Positions 5,322 through 9,552 of a stretch of DNA of 9,552 nt are shown here, in pieces. Position 1 is the stretch's first letter, and each line of letters begins with the position of its first letter. The stretch is from Actinoplanes liguriensis (GTDB taxonomy: Bacteria > Actinomycetota > Actinomycetes > Mycobacteriales > Micromonosporaceae). The notes below the pieces were generated by a model. It saw only the letters and a program-made list of their open reading frames with translations. It had not been told where the DNA came from and searched no databases. The position numbers were made by a program, and so were the translations under genes. Location: assembly GCA_000715855.1 (NCBI GenBank), contig KL571224.1, positions 6,069 to 15,620 on the forward strand, given 5' to 3'.

Positions 5322-6869
5322 TCAGTAACCCCAGAGCTCGATCTCGTTGACGTTGACCTGGAAGCCCGGCCCGTCGTCGTTCGTCGGCAGCTTGGTGATG
5401 AAGACCAGCACGTACTGGTACTTCTTGTCCGGGTCGAAGCCGTTCAGGATCTGCTTGTCACCGGTGCCCACGTCGGCGCCGTCGTCATCGCTGAGCTTGG
5501 TGTAGGTCTTGACGATCGACTCGTCACCCTTGGAGGTGTCGCCCGGGTCCTTGGTGCCGACCCGGAGGTCCATCACCGCGCCCGGGGCGGAGGTCGAGAC
5601 CCGCACCTCGGAGAGCGCCCGCGGTTCCGGCAGGTGGATCAGGACGCCCATGCCCGCTTTCCGGCCGCCGAAGTTCGGCTGCAGGTAGTAGGACATCTTC
5701 CAGGCGGTGTCCGCCTTGCCGTCGACCACGAACTCCGACTCGCCGGAGTCCTTGCGCTCGCCCGACGGCGGGTCGACGATCCGGACCATGTCCTTGGTCA
5801 GCGGGATCTTCTCCGGGTTGCCGAGCGGTGCGTCGCTGGCCGTGCCTGCCCCGTCGGGCTGGACGCCGGCCTGAACCGGCGTGGACGGCGACGCGTCCGG
5901 CTTGCTGGAGTCGTTGATCGCCCGGATGCCGAAGACCAGGCCGACCACCGCGATGATCACCAGGGCGCCGACGCCGAGCAGGATCTTCCGCGCGCTGCGG
6001 GACGGCTCGCTCGGAGCGCCGCCGGCCTGCGTGAACCGCAGCGGGCCGACATCCTCGAACTCCTCGTCCTCGGACGCCGCGTCGAGCCGGCCGAGCTCGG
6101 CGGTGAGCGCCTCGGCGGACGGAGGCGCGACCCGGCCGTCGAGCAGATCCATGGTCAGGTCGTCCAGATAGGCCGGGACGCCGGCACGGACCTGGCGCGG
6201 CGCGGACGGGTTGCCCGCGCCGTCCCGGTTCGCGTCCGGCAGCGCGGAGCGCCCGACCTCGGCGTGCGGCCAGCGGCCGGTGAGCGCGAAGTAGAGCAGC
6301 CCGCCGACCGCGCGGACGTCGGCCTCGGTGCTGTCCGCGGCGTCGGCCCGTGCATCCGCCAGCACGACCCGGCCGTCGTCGCCGATCAGCGTGGTGCCGG
6401 GGTGCACGTTGCCGTGGATCATGCCGGTGGCGTGCACCGCGGCCAGAGCGTCGGAGACCGAGTGGGCGATGGCGATCGCCCGGGCCGGGTCCAGCGGGCC
6501 CTCGGCGCCGACCAGGTCGCGCAGCGATTCGCCGTCGACCCACTCGCGCACCACGTAGGCCCGCTGCTCTTCGTCGATGGCGTCGTAGACGCCGACCAGA
6601 TTGGGGTGGATAACGCGGCTCGCCGCGACCGCGGCCTGCAGCATCTCGGTGGCAGGCTCGCCACCGGGATGCCGGAGCACGACCGCGACCGGCCGTCGCA
6701 GCACCACGTCGATCCCGCGCCAGACCTGCCGGCCGGCACTGTCGTTGTTCACGTGCTGCTCGAGCTGATAGCGCTCGGCGAGGATCTCACCGGCGCTGGG
6801 CTCACCGAAGGTCAAGACCGGTCCGCCCTCGTCGGCCGCGGTCTCGTGGCCTTCGCCGACCTGGGTCAC
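5322..6869 (-). CDS. Membrane pseudokinase with extracellular discoidin-like domain (MviN C-terminal-region homologue)
   Basis: A 515-aa protein equivalent to the C-terminal part of M. tuberculosis MviN. Pseudokinase domain at about 34-262: the glycine loop is degenerate, the VAIK lysine is replaced (VAVV, 61-64), the HRD loop reads HGNVHPGTTL (152-161) so the catalytic Asp is Asn and the Lys is His, and DFG reads DAR (172-174); catalysis is therefore not expected. The fold is still recognisable from HPNLVGVYDA, YVVREWVDGESLRDLV and DVRAVGGLLYFALTGRWP. A transmembrane helix spans about 295-315, then a Pro/Ser/Asp linker, then an extracellular F5/8 type C-like domain at about 365-515 (VVDGKADTAWKM; FGGRKAGMGVLIHLPEPRALSEV). 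GTG 6869 is chosen because GAGGGAGGA lies about 4 nt upstream; the open frame extends to 6935 without support. In mycobacteria the phosphorylated pseudokinase recruits FhaA to control peptidoglycan synthesis; a similar role here is inference. Confidence 0.9.
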   Translation of the reverse strand: MTQVGEGHETAADEGGPVLTFGEPSAGEILAERYQLEQHVNNDSAGRQVWRGIDVVLRRPVAVVLRHPGGEPATEMLQAAVAASRVIHPNLVGVYDAIDEEQRAYVVREWVDGESLRDLVGAEGPLDPARAIAIAHSVSDALAAVHATGMIHGNVHPGTTLIGDDGRVVLADARADAADSTEADVRAVGGLLYFALTGRWPHAEVGRSALPDANRDGAGNPSAPRQVRAGVPAYLDDLTMDLLDGRVAPPSAEALTAELGRLDAASEDEEFEDVGPLRFTQAGGAPSEPSRSARKILLGVGALVIIAVVGLVFGIRAINDSSKPDASPSTPVQAGVQPDGAGTASDAPLGNPEKIPLTKDMVRIVDPPSGERKDSGESEFVVDGKADTAWKMSYYLQPNFGGRKAGMGVLIHLPEPRALSEVRVSTSAPGAVMDLRVGTKDPGDTSKGDESIVKTYTKLSDDDGADVGTGDKQILNGFDPDKKYQYVLVFITKLPTNDDGPGFQVNVNEIELWGY

Positions 6870-6911
6870 CAGTCCTCCCTCGGTGGTGCATACCTCGGTG
6901 TTCGGGGCAAG

Positions 6912-6925
6912 GTGCTCCCGAGCAC
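6912..6925. repeat. Inverted repeat in the leader of the pseudokinase gene
   Basis: The perfect dyad GTGCTC-CC-GAGCAC lies in the 207-bp gap between murJ and the pseudokinase gene. On the minus strand a TATGGT box (6943-6938) sits 13 nt upstream of it, so if that is a -10 element the dyad falls just past the start of transcription, a usual place for an operator. The -35 region is weak, so the promoter is only a candidate. It is equally possible that the dyad is a chance palindrome in GC-rich DNA. Confidence 0.3.
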
Positions 6926-7076
6926 ATGCCGACAACGACCATACCCGTACTCGGCCATGCTCCGGCAGGTCGTCCCCCGGCGCGGCATCGGTGCGGCCCC
7001 CTACGAACGGGTGGTTTTCCGGGCAGTCCGGTTGAAGCGGTCCTGTTCAGGGCATGTCTGGCGCACCGGGCACGCC

Positions 7077-8840
7077 TTATCGGCCGATCTTGCGACGCAC
7101 CATGCCGACGACCTGGCTTACCTCCTGGACCCGCAGCAGGGTCGCGGCGATCAGGTAGGCGATCAGGATCACCGCGCCGCCGACGACGAGCTGGATCAGC
7201 GATTGGATCCGCCCGTCCGGCGAGCCGGCACCGGGGAGCAGCTTGACCACCACGTACCCGAGCACGGCGGCGATCGCCGCGGCGACCGCGACCCGGATCA
7301 GCCCGCTCGCCATCGAGCCGAGGTTGAGCCGGCCGATCCGGCGGCGCAGCACGGCCAGCGAGATCAGCGCCGAGAGCAGGTACGAGATCGCGTTGCCCGC
7401 GGTCATGCCGGCGGCCAGCATCGACTGCTTGAGCGTCTCGGCGAAGAGGAAGTAGACGCCGATCCGGACCGCCACGACACCCAGGTTGATCAGCGCAACG
7501 GTCTTGTTGCCCTGCAGCGCGTAGAACGCGTACGTGCAGAGGTAGCTGATCGACAGCGGCAGCACGGCGAACGCGGCGACCGTCAGCACCGAGCCGGTGG
7601 CCAGCGCGTTCGCGTTGGAGAACCGGCCGCCCTGGAAGAGGAAGACCGCGATCGGGGCGCTCAGCACGCCGTAGATCACGGCGATCGGGGCGAGCGCGGC
7701 CGAGGTGAGCCGGATCCCCCGGCTCAGGTCGGCGCTGACCTCGTCGAACCGGCCCTCGGCGGCGGCCGCGCTCATCTTCGGCAGCAGCGCGGTCATCACC
7801 GACACGCCGACGATGCCGTGGGCCATCATGGTCAGCAGGAAGACGTAGTTGAACGCCAGGATGCTGGCGCTGTCCGCACTGCCGGTCACCGAGCTGAGGA
7901 TCCGGACGACCAGGAACACGGCGAGCTGATTGGCCCCGGCGTAGACCAGCATCCAGCCGGCCAGCTGGCCGATCTCGCGCAGCCCGAGCGATCGCGGGCT
8001 CCAGTTCCAGCGCCACTGGAAGCCGACCTTGCGCAGCGCCGGGAGCAGGCCGATCGCCTGGACCACCATGCCCAGCAGCGTGCCGCCGCCGATCAGGGCG
8101 ATCTGGGCGCCGGTGATGTTCTCCGGGGTCAGCTCCGACCGGGTGCCGTAGACCAGGATGAAGACGCCGCAGGTGGCGATCACCACGACGTTGTTGAGGA
8201 TCGGCGCCCACATCGGCGCGGCGAAGTGCCCCCGGACGTTCAGGACGGCGCCGGCCAGCCCGGACAGGCCGGTGAAGAAGATGATCGGCAGGATCAGGTA
8301 CGCGAGGTGGGTGACCAGGTCCTTGTAGGCCGCGGAGCTGTCGCTGCTGGACTGGATCGCGGTGATCGCCGAGGCCAGCGAGACCACGAGCAGCGTGGCG
8401 ATGCCGAGCGACACCACCGCGAAGGTCAGCAGCTTCTGGGTGAACGCCTGGCCGCCGTCGGGGTCGCTCTTGCGGCGGCGGACCAGCAGCGGCACCAGGA
8501 CGCTGGAGAGGATGCCGCCGAGCAGCAGCTCGTAGATCTGGTTCGGCAGGAACTGCGCGCTGGTGTACGCGTCGCCGACCACCGTGCCGACCGTCACGCC
8601 GATCAGGGCCGTGCGGACGAAGCCGATGATCCGGCTGACCAGGCTGCCGATCGCCATGATCGCGCTCTGGCCGGCCGTGCTCCCGCTGTCGCCGGAGGAC
8701 GCGGGGAGCTGCTCCGGTGGCAGCGCCTGATCGCCGCTGGCCAGGGCGGACTGCTCGTCGACGGAGACGACCGTGACGCCCTGTTCCGGGCGCGGGTCGC
8801 CGTCCGCCGCGTGCGTGCTGCGGTACAGGCCGCCGTTCAC
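7077..8840 (-). CDS. murJ: Lipid II flippase MurJ (MviN family)
   Basis: A 587-aa polytopic membrane protein of the MOP superfamily that moves lipid II across the cytoplasmic membrane for peptidoglycan assembly. After a polar cytoplasmic extension of about 55 residues, the hydrophobic core shows about 14 helices. Typical MurJ features are SRIIGFVR (69-76) in the first helix region, GDAYTSAQFLPNQIYELLLGG (89-109), FAAPMWAPILNN, LAFNYVFLLTMMAHGIVGVSV and FYALQGNKTVALINL. GTG 8840 is the start because GGAGG lies 5 nt upstream; the frame runs open to 9008 but there it overlaps the upstream gene. The protein ends with a short basic tail (VRRKIGR) and lacks the pseudokinase fused to it in mycobacteria, which is the separate gene downstream. 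A 49-bp gap separates it from the upstream unknown gene, so co-transcription is possible. No clear terminator follows it. Confidence 0.95.
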   Translation of the reverse strand: MNGGLYRSTHAADGDPRPEQGVTVVSVDEQSALASGDQALPPEQLPASSGDSGSTAGQSAIMAIGSLVSRIIGFVRTALIGVTVGTVVGDAYTSAQFLPNQIYELLLGGILSSVLVPLLVRRRKSDPDGGQAFTQKLLTFAVVSLGIATLLVVSLASAITAIQSSSDSSAAYKDLVTHLAYLILPIIFFTGLSGLAGAVLNVRGHFAAPMWAPILNNVVVIATCGVFILVYGTRSELTPENITGAQIALIGGGTLLGMVVQAIGLLPALRKVGFQWRWNWSPRSLGLREIGQLAGWMLVYAGANQLAVFLVVRILSSVTGSADSASILAFNYVFLLTMMAHGIVGVSVMTALLPKMSAAAAEGRFDEVSADLSRGIRLTSAALAPIAVIYGVLSAPIAVFLFQGGRFSNANALATGSVLTVAAFAVLPLSISYLCTYAFYALQGNKTVALINLGVVAVRIGVYFLFAETLKQSMLAAGMTAGNAISYLLSALISLAVLRRRIGRLNLGSMASGLIRVAVAAAIAAVLGYVVVKLLPGAGSPDGRIQSLIQLVVGGAVILIAYLIAATLLRVQEVSQVVGMVRRKIGR

Positions 8841-8889
8841 CCTTGCCTCCCGAGCCGTACCGATGTTGGAGCCACCATAGAAGAAAACG

Positions 8890-9523
8890 TCACACGTGGT
8901 GACGCAGGAGGGTGCCCGGCTCGACCCCGGCCAGCGTCTCCACGACCCAACATGCCTCCAGCGGCACGAGAGGCTCACTGAGCGCATCCAGAACCGTCGG
9001 ATGGTCACAGCCGGCCTCGGTCAGCGCGCCGACCAGATCCGGCAGGCGGGCCAGGTCGCCGGAGCCGGCGATGGTCCGGGCCAGCGGGCGGCTCACGGTG
9101 TAACAGTCCTGGTCGGGGAGCTGATCGAGGCGGGCGCCGGCACGACGTACCAAATCGAGAATTTCTTCGTGGGGAAACCGTTTGTCCGCGCGGACCTGGT
9201 CCATCGCCTGGGCCGGGTAACTGAGCTCGGCGATCGCGGCCTCGCTCAGCACCTGCGGCGACGGCGCGGGAGGAGCCGGCCACCAGCGCTCGTCGGTGAA
9301 CAGCGGCAGCGGTGTCTGCTCGGGCCCGGACGGCGGGGGCGGCGGCACCTCGCGGCGCAGCGACCGGTAGGCGGCCTCGCGCATCGCGGCGACGGCCGGC
9401 GCGTCGTCGTCCCCGGTGACCGGCGCGAACGGCGACAGCAGCGCGATCACGAGCCCCGGATGCGGCAGCGTCGGGTCGGCCAGTGCGATCACCCGGGCGC
9501 ACGCCTCCAGCTCCCACCAGCGC
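8890..9523 (-). CDS. Unrecognised protein, C-terminal part (at least 210 aa, 5' end missing)
   Basis: I do not recognise this protein. The frame is open from the right edge of genomic sequence to a TGA at 8890; the first genuine codons are RRWWELEACARVIALADP, because the preceding MCIRD and part of the next codon come from adapter. The visible part is soluble, with no transmembrane helix or signal peptide. It has a proline-rich stretch (EVPPPPPSGPEQTPLPLF) about one third of the way in, a helical segment (LSEAAIAELSYPAQAMDQVRADKRFPHEEIL), and an end with ALTEAGCDHPTVLDALSEP and CWVVETLAG. This ending resembles, from memory, a short ALxEAGCxxxxxLxxLR...RGCWxxD motif in many actinobacterial and planctomycete proteins. 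Codon use is like that of the neighbours. It is not the DUF6049 membrane protein that precedes murJ in mycobacteria (Rv3909). Confidence 0.7.
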
Positions 9524-9552
9524 CTGTCTCTTATACACATCTCTGAGCGGGC
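9524..9552. other. Tn5 mosaic-end / Nextera adapter remnant (not genomic)
   Basis: Positions 9524-9542 are an exact copy of the 19-bp Tn5 mosaic end CTGTCTCTTATACACATCT used in Nextera tagmentation. The last 10 bases (CTGAGCGGGC) match the following adapter arm only partly (6 of 10 to CCGAGCCCAC), as low-quality read ends would. Translated, it gives the peptides MCIRDR, MYKRQ and VSYTHL, well known in databases as marks of adapter contamination. It therefore marks the end of the contig and is not a natural transposon. Confidence 0.96.

Noticed and set aside
7040..7076. A terminator after murJ
   Set aside because: GC-rich partial pairing (GGCG...CGCC) is present but the stem is short and no U-tract follows.
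5634..8981. A 1115-codon open frame on the plus strand
   Set aside because: It lies antisense to the pseudokinase and murJ genes. Its product is a low-complexity mix rich in D, R, H, G and Q, the usual shadow of GC-rich third codon positions, and no domain is recognisable.
9524..9542. A natural Tn5 or IS50 end
   Set aside because: Only the engineered mosaic end is present, at the very end of the sequence, with no transposase or target duplication; adapter carry-over explains it.

Overview
The window is GC-rich chromosomal DNA from an actinomycete. GTG is used as the start for most genes. The gene order is the conserved cluster close to oriC in Actinobacteria: murJ, pseudokinase gene, sigM, anti-sigma gene, trxB, trxA and cwlM on the minus strand, then a convergent GNAT gene and the first codons of a divergent PLP-dependent aminotransferase. 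parB and parA normally follow in this neighbourhood, but they lie outside the window. The gene content and protein style suggest Micromonosporaceae (Actinoplanes-like); this is inference, not proof.

Layout from left to right. 1-135 (-): N-terminus of an aminotransferase. 305-955 (+): GNAT-like protein. 996-2056 (-): cwlM-type amidase gene, broken near 1380 by an apparent internal deletion with a frameshift. 2118-2147: terminator. 2159-2485 (-): trxA. 2502-3461 (-): trxB, with a SigR/SigH-type promoter at 3497-3523. 3567-4457 (-): membrane anti-sigma factor, overlapping sigM (4454-5167, -) by a GTGA junction. 5271-5303: strong terminator. 5322-6869 (-): membrane pseudokinase with an extracellular discoidin-like domain. 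7077-8840 (-): murJ. 8890-9523 (-): C-terminal part of an unrecognised protein. 9524-9552: Tn5/Nextera adapter sequence, which is not genomic.

How the genes fit together. MurJ flips lipid II, and the pseudokinase is the likely regulatory partner that is fused to MurJ in Mycobacterium tuberculosis MviN. CwlM-type proteins regulate or remodel peptidoglycan. SigM with its anti-sigma factor is an envelope-stress switch. TrxB/TrxA form the thiol-reducing couple, placed under a disulfide-stress-type promoter. The theme is envelope synthesis plus redox and envelope stress control beside the partition locus.

I see no wholly new system. The points most worth checking are the cwlM lesion (real or assembly error), the adapter at the right edge, the ECF promoter in front of trxB, the CVPC active site of TrxA, the paired extracellular cysteines in the anti-sigma factor, and the unknown gene directly upstream of murJ. 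No tRNA, rRNA, CRISPR array or insertion sequence was seen, and no gene-free stretch exceeds 300 bases.
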